From assembly GCF_013407855.1 (NCBI RefSeq), contig NZ_JACBZH010000001.1, positions 5,766,001 through 5,830,000 of the forward strand: DNA of 64,000 nt, in the 5' to 3' direction. Source of the DNA: Actinopolymorpha rutila. Its GTDB lineage: Bacteria > Actinomycetota > Actinomycetes > Propionibacteriales > Actinopolymorphaceae. Made by a program: the position numbers and the translations under genes. The notes under the pieces were generated by a model. The model had not been told where the DNA came from and did not search any database. It saw only the letters and a list, made by a program, of their open reading frames with translations. Shown in pieces: positions 50,872-58,298 of the stretch. Positions within the stretch are counted from its first letter, which is position 1. Each line of letters opens with the position of its first letter.

Positions 50872-52023
50872 CTACCGAACGTCGCCGGATTCGAGCGTTC
50901 CGGTGGCGGTGAACGCCGCCAGCCGGCGGGCGTACGGCGCGAGGTCGAGCCCCTGCGCGGCCACCCAGGCGTCGTCGTAGTAGGTGTGGGCGTACCGGTC
51001 GCCGCCGTCGCAGATCAGCGTCACCACGCTCCCCCGTTCACCGGCCGCCCGCATCCGTCCGACCAGGGTGAGCGCGCCCCACAGGTTGGTGCCGGTGGAG
51101 CCGCCGGCGCGCTGGCCGGTCACCCCGAGCAGGTGCCGCATCGCCGCCACCGACGCCGCGTCCGGCACCCGCAGCATGGTGTCGACGACGCTGGGCACGA
51201 ACGAGGGTTCGACCCGCGGCCGGCCGATGCCCTCGATCCGGGAGCCGACCGCGGTCACCTCGCTGTCGCCGCGCGACCAGCCCTCGAAGAACGCCGAGCC
51301 GTCCGGGTCGACGACGCACAGCCCGGTGTCGTGCCGCCGGTAGCGGACGTACCGGCCGATGGTGGCGCTGGTGCCGCCGGTCCCGGCACCGACCACGACC
51401 CATCGGGGCACCGGGTGGCGTTCCAGCCGCAGCTGCTCGAAGATGCTCTCGGCGATGTTGTTGTTGCCCCGCCAGTCGGTGGCGCGTTCGGCGTAGGTGA
51501 ACTGGTCCATGAAGTGCCCGCCGGTCTCCTCGGCGAGCCGGTGCGACTCCGCGTAGATCCCGCGCGGGTCGTCGATCAGGTGACAGCGGCCGCCGTAGAA
51601 CTCGATCAGCGCGATCTTCTCCGGGCTCGTGCACGCCGGCATCACCGCCACGAACGACAGCCCGAGCAGCCGCGCGAAGTACGCCTCGCTGACCGCGGTG
51701 GAGCCGCTGGACGCCTCGATCACCGGCGTGTCCGGGCCGAGCCAGCCGCTGGTCAGCGCGTACAGGAACAGCGACCGCGCCAGCCGGTGCTTGAGGCTGC
51801 CGGTCGGGTGCACCGACTCGTCCTTGAGGTAGAGGTCGATGCCCCACTCGACAGGCAACGGGAACACGTGCAGGTGGGTGTCGGCACTGCGGTTGGCGTC
51901 GGCCTCCACCCGGCGGACCGCCTCGGCCACCCAGTCGCGGTCGGGCATCGGCCGGGCCGGGGCGGGAAGTGTGGGCAGGTCGGGCGGTGCGGGCGAGACG
52001 GGCGGCACGGACGGCGCTGACAT
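50872..52023 (-). CDS. PLP-dependent cysteine desulfhydrase/synthase-like protein (Cds1 type)
   Basis: A 383-residue fold type II PLP enzyme. The lysine that binds PLP is in HPTGSLKHRLARSLFLYAL, and the phosphate-binding loop region is VIEASSGSTAVSEAYFARLL. VVVGAGTGGTSATIGRYVRY is the glycine-rich loop and CDGGDRYAHTYYDDAWV is near the C-terminus. The sequence is closest in form to the mycobacterial L-cysteine desulfhydrase Cds1 rather than to CysK, but I cannot separate breakdown from synthesis by sequence. It is 9 bp downstream of the DUF3533-like gene on the same strand. Confidence 0.8.
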   Translation of the reverse strand: MSAPSVPPVSPAPPDLPTLPAPARPMPDRDWVAEAVRRVEADANRSADTHLHVFPLPVEWGIDLYLKDESVHPTGSLKHRLARSLFLYALTSGWLGPDTPVIEASSGSTAVSEAYFARLLGLSFVAVMPACTSPEKIALIEFYGGRCHLIDDPRGIYAESHRLAEETGGHFMDQFTYAERATDWRGNNNIAESIFEQLRLERHPVPRWVVVGAGTGGTSATIGRYVRYRRHDTGLCVVDPDGSAFFEGWSRGDSEVTAVGSRIEGIGRPRVEPSFVPSVVDTMLRVPDAASVAAMRHLLGVTGQRAGGSTGTNLWGALTLVGRMRAAGERGSVVTLICDGGDRYAHTYYDDAWVAAQGLDLAPYARRLAAFTATGTLESGDVR

Positions 52024-52032
52024 GGCGGCACC

Positions 52033-53046
52033 CTAGCTCCGGCCCTGGGGACGCCCGGGCGGCGACGTGTCGTCGACGCTCGCCCGCCGCCGCCGTACGA
52101 CCCAGAAGACGCACGTCGACACCGCGGCCCACCCGGCCAGGACCAGGAACGGCAGGCCGTGCGGATAGCTCGGGAAGTAGACCTCGGTGTGGATCGCCCC
52201 GATCGCGGCGCCGGACGGCAACCAGGGCCCGACGACACGCAGGAACGCTGGCAGCAGGGGCCAGGAGATCACGCCACCGGACGCGGGGTTTCCGATCAGG
52301 ACGATGATCGCCCAGGTGGGAACGAGCGCCCACGGCCCGATCAGGACCTGGAACATGAGGAACACCATGCTGGCGACGTACATCGTCAGGGCCAGCGTCA
52401 GCCAGACCGTCACGAACGGCAGCTGGAGCGCGCCGAGAAACCAGTCCACCACCGCCGCGACGGCGAACGTTCCCAGGAGCGCATAGCCGACGGTGAACCC
52501 GATGCGCATGCCGGGACCGAGGCTGCTCGCGTGCACGTTGAGCTGGATCGCGCCGACGAAGCCGACGATGACGGCCGCCAGCGTGATGTAGAAGATCGCG
52601 AGGCCTCTCGGGTCGCCCGGCTGGTTGGGTTTGACGTCCCGTACCACCACATCGACCCCGACGGCCTTGCCCACCACCGGCGCCGCCTGCTGCAGGAGTT
52701 GGGCGACGGACGCACCCGACGCCGAGGACACGTCCACGGTCACCCGCCGCGCCTGCCGCAGGTCGAAGATCGCGAACGCCCGCTGCTGCTCGATCGCGGC
52801 CCTGGCCTGTGCGTAGGTGGCGGCGGGGCGCGCCACCAGCGCGGCGTCCAGCACCTGGTCCATCCCGGCCACGAAGGCGCGGTGCTGCGTTCCCTTCCAG
52901 CCGACCACGGCGACCGGAACTTCTCGCGGAGCAGGGTTGGCGAACGCATAGGTGTACGACCACGCGAAGAAGCCCGCGCCCGCGGAGATGAGCACCACCA
53001 GAACCGTCGCCTTGAGGAACGGGAAGCTCCGCTTTCCCTCCGCCAT
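52033..53046 (-). CDS. DUF3533/YhgE-like membrane protein
   Basis: A 337-residue membrane protein with one N-terminal helix (ATVLVVLISAGAGFFAWSYT), an outer domain of about 130 residues containing VPVAVVGWKGTQH and AFAIFDLRQARRVTVDVSSA, then five helices (from FYITLAAVIVGFVGAIQLNV to FLVLAGWAAVSTCVFWVVRR). This resembles the ABC-2/YhgE-type permeases of the DUF3533 group, some of which are linked to drug efflux or secretion. The C-terminus is Arg-rich. It lies 62 bp after the TetR gene and 9 bp before the Cds1-like gene, so it may share their transcript. Confidence 0.72.
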   Translation of the reverse strand: MAEGKRSFPFLKATVLVVLISAGAGFFAWSYTYAFANPAPREVPVAVVGWKGTQHRAFVAGMDQVLDAALVARPAATYAQARAAIEQQRAFAIFDLRQARRVTVDVSSASGASVAQLLQQAAPVVGKAVGVDVVVRDVKPNQPGDPRGLAIFYITLAAVIVGFVGAIQLNVHASSLGPGMRIGFTVGYALLGTFAVAAVVDWFLGALQLPFVTVWLTLALTMYVASMVFLMFQVLIGPWALVPTWAIIVLIGNPASGGVISWPLLPAFLRVVGPWLPSGAAIGAIHTEVYFPSYPHGLPFLVLAGWAAVSTCVFWVVRRRRASVDDTSPPGRPQGRS

Positions 53047-53108
53047 GGCGACGATGCTAGGTCAACGGAGCGTGACCAGTCGGCAACTCGGCGCGTAGGC
53101 GACCGCCG

Positions 53109-53687
53109 TCACCGCTCGCCCAGGAGTTGGGCGAGCAGGTCGGTGGCGACGTCGCGAGCGTCGCCGCGGCCCTCCGACAGCGCGCTCACCGCGGCACCGT
53201 CGACGAGCGCGAGGACCACGTCGGCACCCACCCGGCCGGACCAGCCGGTACGGGCGAGCAGGTCGTCGATCACTTCCAGGAACGCCGGCCGCATCCCCCG
53301 CAGCACCGCGGCGACGGCGGGATGCCGGGCAGCGGCGAGGAGTTGCTCGTACTGCGCGAGGACAGCGGCACGCCCGGCCGGCAGCACCGCGCGGGCCAGC
53401 CTGCGGGCTGCCTCGCGCTCGTCGTAGCTGCCTTCCGGCACGGAGGCGGCGGAGCGCGCGGCCCGGCGTACCCACCGCTGCGCGAGGGCCCCGGCCGCGG
53501 CCGCGCGCAGGTCGTCCAGCGAGGTGAAGTAGTACGTCGTGGAACCGAGGGGTACGCCGGCCCGGTGAGCCACCGCGCGGTGGCTCACCGCGTCCACCCC
53601 GGCGTCCTCGAGCAGGTCGGCGGCCGCGGCGACGAGGGCGTCCCGGCGCCGCTGGCCACGTTCCTGCCGGGGCTCCTGTCGCGACAC
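53109..53687 (-). CDS. TetR-family transcriptional regulator
   Basis: A 192-residue TetR-type repressor. The N-terminal helix-turn-helix is clear: RRDALVAAAADLLEDAGVDA, then VSHRAVAHRAGVPLGSTTYY and FTSLDDLRAAAAGAL. The ligand domain is helical and ordinary. The GTG at 53687 is chosen because the family domain begins soon after; no good ribosome site is visible, and the gene follows the SMR gene by 23 bp, so translation may depend on the upstream gene. Two palindromes in front of the SMR gene (54063-54098) are the likely operators for this regulator. Confidence 0.85.
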   Translation of the reverse strand: MSRQEPRQERGQRRRDALVAAAADLLEDAGVDAVSHRAVAHRAGVPLGSTTYYFTSLDDLRAAAAGALAQRWVRRAARSAASVPEGSYDEREAARRLARAVLPAGRAAVLAQYEQLLAAARHPAVAAVLRGMRPAFLEVIDDLLARTGWSGRVGADVVLALVDGAAVSALSEGRGDARDVATDLLAQLLGER

Positions 53688-53710
53688 CGGGCGCGGCGCC
53701 GCCCGGCCGG

Positions 53711-54034
53711 TCAGTGCCCCGCCCCGGACAGGTTGAGCCCGATCACGCCGGCGACGATCAGCACCAGCGAGACGAGCTTCAGGACGGACACGCCGTCGCC
53801 CAGGAAGACCATGCCGATCGCGGCGGTCACCGAGGCGCCGATGCCGGTCCAGGCCGCGTACGCCGGCCCGACCGGGATCTGCTTCATCGCCCACGCGAGC
53901 CCGGCCAGGCTGGCGAGCGCGCACACGGCGAACACCACCGACGGCACCAGGCGGGTGAAGCCGTTGGACAGCTTCAGCGAAACCGCCCAGCCCGCTTCGA
54001 GAAACCCCGACCCGATCAACACCAGCCACGCCAT
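53711..54034 (-). CDS. SMR-family multidrug/guanidinium exporter
   Basis: A 107-residue four-helix small multidrug resistance protein. The active-site glutamate is in the first helix (WLVLIGSGFLEAGWAVSLKL), followed by the usual VPVGPAYAAWTGIGASVTAA-like segment. The residues around the glutamate (FLEAGWAVSLK) resemble the Gdx/SugE branch, which exports guanidinium, more than the EmrE branch, but this is a judgment from a short motif. The ATG at 54034 has AGGAGAG just upstream. Twin TetR-type operators lie 30 bp upstream of the start, and the TetR gene follows. Confidence 0.88.
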   Translation of the reverse strand: MAWLVLIGSGFLEAGWAVSLKLSNGFTRLVPSVVFAVCALASLAGLAWAMKQIPVGPAYAAWTGIGASVTAAIGMVFLGDGVSVLKLVSLVLIVAGVIGLNLSGAGH

Positions 54035-54062
54035 CTCGCACTCTCCTCGGCCAGCGAGAACC

Positions 54063-54076
54063 TGTACGTCCGTACA
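54063..54076. promoter_or_regulatory. TetR-type operator 1
   Basis: TGTACGTCCGTACA: 6-bp arms TGTACG and CGTACA with a 2-bp centre, 29 bp before the SMR ATG. Together with the second site it gives four GTAC-centred half-sites. Confidence 0.6.
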
Positions 54077-54084
54077 ACTTAACT

Positions 54085-54098
54085 TGTACGAGAGTACA
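54085..54098. promoter_or_regulatory. TetR-type operator 2
   Basis: TGTACGAGAGTACA: arms TGTAC and GTACA around GAGA. Its centre is 22 bp from that of operator 1, two turns of the helix, so two dimers would sit on one face. The stretch between them (GTACAACTTAACTTGTAC) is itself a near-perfect dyad. Confidence 0.6.
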
Positions 54099-54205
54099 CA
54101 TTTTCCGAGCGGCGGGCGAGCGCGGTGCGGTGCGGTGCGAGATCGAGAACGCGTGAACGAAACAGCCCGACGGCACGTGACCCGCCGGGAGCACCACCAG
54201 CGGAT

Positions 54206-54231
54206 CACCCGGGAAATCGACCGGGGTGACC
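54206..54231 (-). terminator. Possible hairpin at the end of the lrp-threonine dehydratase unit
   Basis: On the minus strand GGTCACCC pairs with GGGTGATCC (one bulged T), with additional CGG/CCG pairs inside. It lies just after the DUF4229 stop. No T-run follows. Confidence 0.35.
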
Positions 54232-54233
54232 GG

Positions 54234-54488
54234 TCAGCCCTCCGCGTCCTCCCGGCGGGTGGACGCATCCAGCCGGCCGCGCGCGGACCGCCAGCCGGAG
54301 GACAGCGCCGCGCCGGCCTCGACGCCACGCTGACGCAGGAGCAACCAGGACAGACCGGACGTGAAGAGCACGGCGGGCAGGGCGATCAGCCATCCCGACA
54401 CGTGGGCGCCGAAGAGCAGGTACAGCACTCCGAAGCACGCCAGGAAGATGACGAGCCGGAGCAGCGTGTAGACGAGGAAGGTACGCAC
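54234..54488 (-). CDS. DUF4229 small membrane protein
   Basis: An 84-residue protein with two membrane helices (TLLRLVIFLACFGVLYLLFG and WLIALPAVLFTSGLSWLLL) and a basic C-terminal tail. The N-terminal YTLLRL segment and the two-helix plan match DUF4229, a small actinobacterial membrane family of unknown function. The GTG at 54488 is the best start; the open frame upstream runs through the threonine dehydratase gene in another frame. It lies 17 bp after that gene. Confidence 0.68.
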   Translation of the reverse strand: MRTFLVYTLLRLVIFLACFGVLYLLFGAHVSGWLIALPAVLFTSGLSWLLLRQRGVEAGAALSSGWRSARGRLDASTRREDAEG

Positions 54489-54505
54489 GACGTTGGCAGC
54501 GTACG

Positions 54506-55468
54506 TCAGGAGCCGAGCAGCTTGACCAGGAGGTCCGGCTCGATGTTGCCGCCGGACACCACCGCGACGACCGGGCCGGCGGGCAGGTCGGCCGCGTGGC
54601 TGAGGTAGGCCGCCGTGGTCACCGCCCCGCCGGGCTCGGCCACCAGCCGGGACCGGGTGGCCAGCACCCGCACCGCCTCGGCGATGGCGTCCTCGGTGAC
54701 GGTGAGCACGCCGTCCACGCGTTCGCGCAGGTGTGCCCAGGTGAGCTCGCCAAGACCGGTCCGCAGCGAGTCGGCCATGGTGCGGTAGGTCTGCTCGACC
54801 GGCCACACCCGGCGCTCACCGAGGCGCATGCTCTCCGCGGCGTCACCGGCCAGCTCCGGCTCACAGCCGAGCACCGTGACGTTGGGCCGCAGCGCCTTGA
54901 CCGCGGTGGCGACACCGGACAGCAGGCCGCCGCCGCCGACCGGCACGAGGACGGTCGCCACGTCGGGCAGGTCGGCGAGGATCTCCAGCCCGATGGTGCC
55001 CTGACCGGCGATCACGTCGGGATGTTCGTACGGCGGGACGTAGGCGTACCCGTGTTCGGCGACCAGCTCGGCGGTGCGCGACTCCCGCTCGGCGGCCAGA
55101 ACCATCACCACCTCGGCGCCCAGGGCAAGGGTCGCGGCGACCTTCACCTCGGGCGCGGTGTCCGGCATCACCACCGTCACCGGCGCGGCGTACTCCCGCC
55201 CGGCCAGCGCGACCGCCTGCGCGTGGTTGCCGGAGGAGTGCGTGACGATGCCGTGCGCCCGCTCCTGCTCGGTCAGCGCGCCGACGGCGTTCAGCGCGCC
55301 CCGGACCTTGAAGGCCCCGATGACCTGGAGGTTCTCCGGCTTCAGCCACAGCGGCTTGTCGGGCTCACCCCAGGACGTCGCGACCAGCGGGGTGCGCAGC
55401 ACCTGGTCGGCGATCCGGTTGGCGGCGGTGCGTACGTCTTCCAGCGTCACCAGTGCGCTCTCGGCCAT
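54506..55468 (-). CDS. Threonine/serine dehydratase-like PLP enzyme
   Basis: A 320-residue fold type II PLP enzyme of the threonine ammonia-lyase/serine racemase group. The PLP lysine is in IGAFKVRGALNAVGAL, the asparagine loop in VTHSSGNHAQAVALAGREYA, and the glycine loop in VLVPVGGGGLLSGVATAVKA. There is no C-terminal ACT regulatory domain, so it is the catabolic short form. Likely reaction: threonine or serine to a 2-oxo acid plus ammonia. It starts 10 bp after an Lrp-type regulator on the same strand, suggesting local control by amino acids. Confidence 0.88.
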   Translation of the reverse strand: MAESALVTLEDVRTAANRIADQVLRTPLVATSWGEPDKPLWLKPENLQVIGAFKVRGALNAVGALTEQERAHGIVTHSSGNHAQAVALAGREYAAPVTVVMPDTAPEVKVAATLALGAEVVMVLAAERESRTAELVAEHGYAYVPPYEHPDVIAGQGTIGLEILADLPDVATVLVPVGGGGLLSGVATAVKALRPNVTVLGCEPELAGDAAESMRLGERRVWPVEQTYRTMADSLRTGLGELTWAHLRERVDGVLTVTEDAIAEAVRVLATRSRLVAEPGGAVTTAAYLSHAADLPAGPVVAVVSGGNIEPDLLVKLLGS

Positions 55469-55478
55469 GCGCGAAACG

Positions 55479-56036
55479 CTACCCGGCGTCGGTGTTGCCG
55501 CCGGCGTCCCCGTCGCTCGCTGCGTCCGTGGCGTCCGGGGCGTCCGGGGCGTCCGGGGCGTCCGTGGCGTCCGACCCGGCGCCGTCCGGCAGCCCGGACA
55601 TCGGCAACCGCCCCTCCCATTTCGTGGACAGGACGAGGGTGGTCCGGGTGCGGCTGATCCCCTCCACCCGGAGCAGCCGGCCCAGCAACTCCTCCAGCGC
55701 GTCGACGTCGGCGACCCGCACCTTGACCACGTAGGACTCCTCGCCGGCGACGAACCAGCAGTCCTCGATCTCGGGCACGCCGACCAGCCGCCCCACCACC
55801 GCGTTCTGGTCGGCGTTGTCGGACAGCAGCAGGCCGATCAGCGACGTCACGGTGAGGCCCACGGCGCCCGGCCGGACCAGAGCGCGGTAGCCGGTGAGCA
55901 CGCCGCGCTCCTCCAGCCGGCGTACACGCTCCTGGACGCTCGGACCGGACAGCCCGACGAGCCGGCCGAGTTCGGCGTACGACGCGCGGGCGTTCTCCCG
56001 CAGGGCGGCGACCAGGCGGCCGTCCAGCTCGTCCAT
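55479..56036 (-). CDS. Lrp/AsnC-family regulator with Asp-Ala-Pro repeat tail
   Basis: A 185-residue feast/famine regulator. The N-terminal helix-turn-helix is MDELDGRLVAALRENARASY, then AELGRLVGLSGPSVQERVRR. The C-terminal RAM effector domain follows (GEESYVVKVRVADVDALEEL). After about residue 148 the chain ends in a low-complexity Asp/Ala/Pro/Thr/Gly tail encoded by a 9-bp DNA repeat. The ATG at 56036 is preceded by GGAGGAT; the frame upstream is not protein-like. It probably controls the adjoining threonine dehydratase and its own divergent promoter region. Confidence 0.9.
   Translation of the reverse strand: MDELDGRLVAALRENARASYAELGRLVGLSGPSVQERVRRLEERGVLTGYRALVRPGAVGLTVTSLIGLLLSDNADQNAVVGRLVGVPEIEDCWFVAGEESYVVKVRVADVDALEELLGRLLRVEGISRTRTTLVLSTKWEGRLPMSGLPDGAGSDATDAPDAPDAPDATDAASDGDAGGNTDAG
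55522..55575 (-). repeat. 9-bp tandem repeat in the lrp-like gene
   Basis: Six copies of GCGTCCGGG or a one- or two-base variant, in frame, encoding Asp-Ala-Pro/Thr triplets at the C-terminus of the regulator. Confidence 0.85.
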
Positions 56037-56075
56037 CACGATCCTCCGTAATCCTCGGCGTCGGCAGGCAATCCG

Positions 56076-56105
56076 TTGGCGTTCCGCCTCCAAACACCTT
56101 AGAAT
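56076..56105 (+). promoter_or_regulatory. Promoter reading away from the lrp-like gene
   Basis: TTGGCG (56076-56081) and TAGAAT (56100-56105) are separated by 18 bp, close to the housekeeping sigma consensus. Transcription would start near 56112, about 45 bases before the ATG at 56156. The region 56037-56155 shows no other clear feature. Confidence 0.5.
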
Positions 56106-56155
56106 CATCGGCGTACGTCTAGATACACCAACGATCCAAGGGGCACACCCACCAG

Positions 56156-56341
56156 ATGTTCATCGGTTCCCCGGAGTTCCCGACGCTCCGTCAGCTTCCG
56201 CACCTCGGCACCACCTCGCTCGCGACCTCCCGTCGCGTCCCCACACCCTCGCAGGGTTCGCTCTCGGCCGACCTGCAGGCTTCCGCGACCGCCGGCCGCA
56301 TGGGCCACCGGTTCCGCCGCTTCGTCCGCCGCTCGCGCTGA
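56156..56341 (+). CDS. Possible small protein, 61 aa
   Basis: An ATG-initiated frame of 61 residues, basic at the C-terminus (RMGHRFRRFVRRSR), with no family I recognise. Support: about nine tenths of third positions are G or C, as in real genes here; a consensus-like promoter lies about 45 bases upstream; and an AAGGGG stretch sits 13 bp before the ATG. Against: short, Ser/Thr/Pro-rich and no known domain. If it is not a gene, the space between lrp and the PLDc_N gene (56037-56487) is about 450 bp and holds only the promoter. Confidence 0.4.
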   Translation: MFIGSPEFPTLRQLPHLGTTSLATSRRVPTPSQGSLSADLQASATAGRMGHRFRRFVRRSR

Positions 56342-56487
56342 CCCGGTCGCAGCTGACCCGCTCACACTGAGCCAGACGGTCTGGACCGGGGCCGCACCAC
56401 CCCGCGGGGAGGACCACGGGCCTCGAGCCTCCCGGACGGCTACCCTCGGGGGTAGCTTCACCCCGCAGCCGTCCGGGAGGGGGTCCG

Positions 56488-56877
56488 GTGCTTCGCGTAC
56501 TACCCGTCCTGATCGCCCTCGTCCTGCTCGTCTACTGCCTGGTCGACCTCGCGCAGAGCCGATCCGACCGGGTACGGGCCTTGCCCCGGTGGGCGTGGGC
56601 GCTCGTCATCACGTTCCTTCCGTACGCCGGACCGGTCGGCTGGCTGACCCTCGGCCGGCCCATCGAGGGCAGCACGTCCGGCCGGCCCGCGCCCCGGCCC
56701 GGCCAGCCGCTGGCGCCCGACGACGACCCGGAGTTCCTCGCCCGGCTCGCCCGGATGCGGCAGCAGTCCGAGGACGACCGGCTGCGCCAGTGGCAGGCCG
56801 ACCTCGAACGCCGCGAACGCGAACTCGGCGGCGACGAGGGCGAAGGCCCCGGTCCCGCCGGCAGCAGTCACGCCTGA
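56488..56877 (+). CDS. PLDc_N domain membrane protein
   Basis: A 129-residue protein with two membrane helices at the N-terminus (VLPVLIALVLLVYCLVDLAQ and WAWALVITFLPYAGPVGWLT) that match the phospholipase D nuclease N-terminal (PLDc_N) module, which occurs alone in many actinobacteria and has no catalytic role. The C-terminal half is Arg/Glu-rich and coiled (RQQSEDDRLRQWQADLERRE), likely cytoplasmic. It lies 49 bp before the phosphotransferase gene on the same strand. Confidence 0.82.
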   Translation: MLRVLPVLIALVLLVYCLVDLAQSRSDRVRALPRWAWALVITFLPYAGPVGWLTLGRPIEGSTSGRPAPRPGQPLAPDDDPEFLARLARMRQQSEDDRLRQWQADLERRERELGGDEGEGPGPAGSSHA

Positions 56878-56926
56878 GGCGGCAAACCCGCTACCGCCGG
56901 CGGCTCGCGGGGCCTACTCTGCGGCG

Positions 56927-58279
56927 ATGATCCCGCCGTCGTCGAAGGCCGCGTCCGACCAGCCCGACCAGTCCATGCCCGTCGAGCCCGTCGAGCCCGT
57001 CGAGCCCGTCGAGCCCGTCGAGCCCGTCGAGCCCGTCGAGCCCGTCGAGCCCGTCGAGCCCGTCGAGCCCGCGCCCGACCAGGATTCCTTCGGCGACCAC
57101 CTGCCTGCCGGCGTCGCTACCCGCGCGGCCGCCCTCCTGAGCGACCACCTCGGCACACCTGTCCGCGTGACGGCCTACGAGCCGCTTCGCGTGGACGGGC
57201 ACGCACACGTCGCCCGGCTGGTTCTCGCCGGCGCGGCGTTCCCGACGGCCGTGGTGAAGGTGGCGCATCGGGGCGACGACGGCGAGTTCGACCGGGCCGC
57301 CACCGGCTTCTGGAGCCCCGCCAACCGGCTGTGGAACGAATGGGCCGGCCTGGAGTTCCTGTCCGCCTCCGGCGCGACCCCCGCGTTCTACGGCGGGGAC
57401 GCCGAACTCGGCTTCATCCTGCTGGAGGACCTCGGCCCAGAGCGCAGCCTCGCCCACGTCCTGGTGCGGGAGGGCGTCGAGCAGGCGCGGGCCGGGATGG
57501 CCGGCTACGTCGACGCGCTCGCCGGCATCCACCTGGCGGGCTTCGGCCGGGGCGAGGAGTACGCCCGGCTGCGGGCACGGTTCGGGACGCACGCGGCCGG
57601 CGACGGCCTCGCGCACGACGTGCGCACCAAACTCGCCCCTACCCTGGCCGAACTCGAGCCAGGTCTCGCGTCCGCCGTCGACGACGACGCCCTGGCCGCG
57701 GTCGACTGGATCGAGGAGGTACTGGCCGCGCCGTCCTGGCAGGTGTACAGCCCGAACGACTGCTGCCCCGACAACAACCACGTCGACGAGGACGGCACGG
57801 TGCGGTTGTTCGACCTGGAGTTCGGGGGGTTCGGGCACGCCCTTCGCGACCTCGCCTACGTGCGTACGGTCATGCCCACCTGCTGGTGTGTACGCCGACT
57901 GCCGGACGGGCTGTCGGAGGTGCTGGTCGACCGCTACCGGCAGCGGCTCGCCGAGGCCGGCCGGGACGTCGACGACGCCGAGTTCGCCACGGCGCTGGAC
58001 GCCTGCCAGGCATATTGGGCGTTGTGGGCACTGATCTGGATGGTGTCCCAGGCCCTCACTGCCGACGGAGCCGAGCGACGACGGTATGACGAGTGGGAGT
58101 TCGATCTGGGCTCTCATCGCGAACTGTTCGTGCTGCGGCTGGACAATCTCGCCGACGCCGCCCGCCGTCAACCCCGCCTTGCGGCGCTGGGTGACCTCGC
58201 CGGCACGGTGCGGGCGGCCACCCGGCGGGCCTGGCCGGGGGTCGGGCTGGTGCCGATCTACCCCGCGTTCGGCCGGTGA
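56927..58279 (+). CDS. Aminoglycoside phosphotransferase-like protein with Pro-Val-Glu repeat
   Basis: A 450-residue kinase-like fold protein. The N-terminal 50 residues hold ten Pro-Val-Glu triplets encoded by ten identical 9-bp units. The kinase-like domain follows: FILLEDLGPERSLAHVL as hinge, and the catalytic loop region SPNDCCPDNNHVDEDG with LFDLEFGGFGHALRDLAYVR as the metal motif. The loop lacks the usual His-Gly-Asp; Pro-Asn-Asp stands there instead, though the downstream Asn and Asp remain. It may still phosphorylate a small molecule, or be altered. No ATG or GTG after the repeat gives a sensible shorter protein except the ATG at 56975, directly before the repeat. It converges on ccsB. 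Confidence 0.78.
   Translation: MIPPSSKAASDQPDQSMPVEPVEPVEPVEPVEPVEPVEPVEPVEPVEPAPDQDSFGDHLPAGVATRAAALLSDHLGTPVRVTAYEPLRVDGHAHVARLVLAGAAFPTAVVKVAHRGDDGEFDRAATGFWSPANRLWNEWAGLEFLSASGATPAFYGGDAELGFILLEDLGPERSLAHVLVREGVEQARAGMAGYVDALAGIHLAGFGRGEEYARLRARFGTHAAGDGLAHDVRTKLAPTLAELEPGLASAVDDDALAAVDWIEEVLAAPSWQVYSPNDCCPDNNHVDEDGTVRLFDLEFGGFGHALRDLAYVRTVMPTCWCVRRLPDGLSEVLVDRYRQRLAEAGRDVDDAEFATALDACQAYWALWALIWMVSQALTADGAERRRYDEWEFDLGSHRELFVLRLDNLADAARRQPRLAALGDLAGTVRAATRRAWPGVGLVPIYPAFGR
56981..57070 (+). repeat. Ten perfect 9-bp tandem repeats in the phosphotransferase gene
   Basis: GTCGAGCCC occurs ten times without any mismatch. It encodes Val-Glu-Pro and keeps the frame at any copy number. Perfect identity points to recent expansion. 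Confidence 0.95.
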
Positions 58280-58298
58280 CCCAGGACAGACCCCGTGC

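Noticed and set aside
56981..57070. CRISPR-like array
   Set aside because: Units are 9 bp and contiguous with no spacers, and they lie in frame in a coding region.
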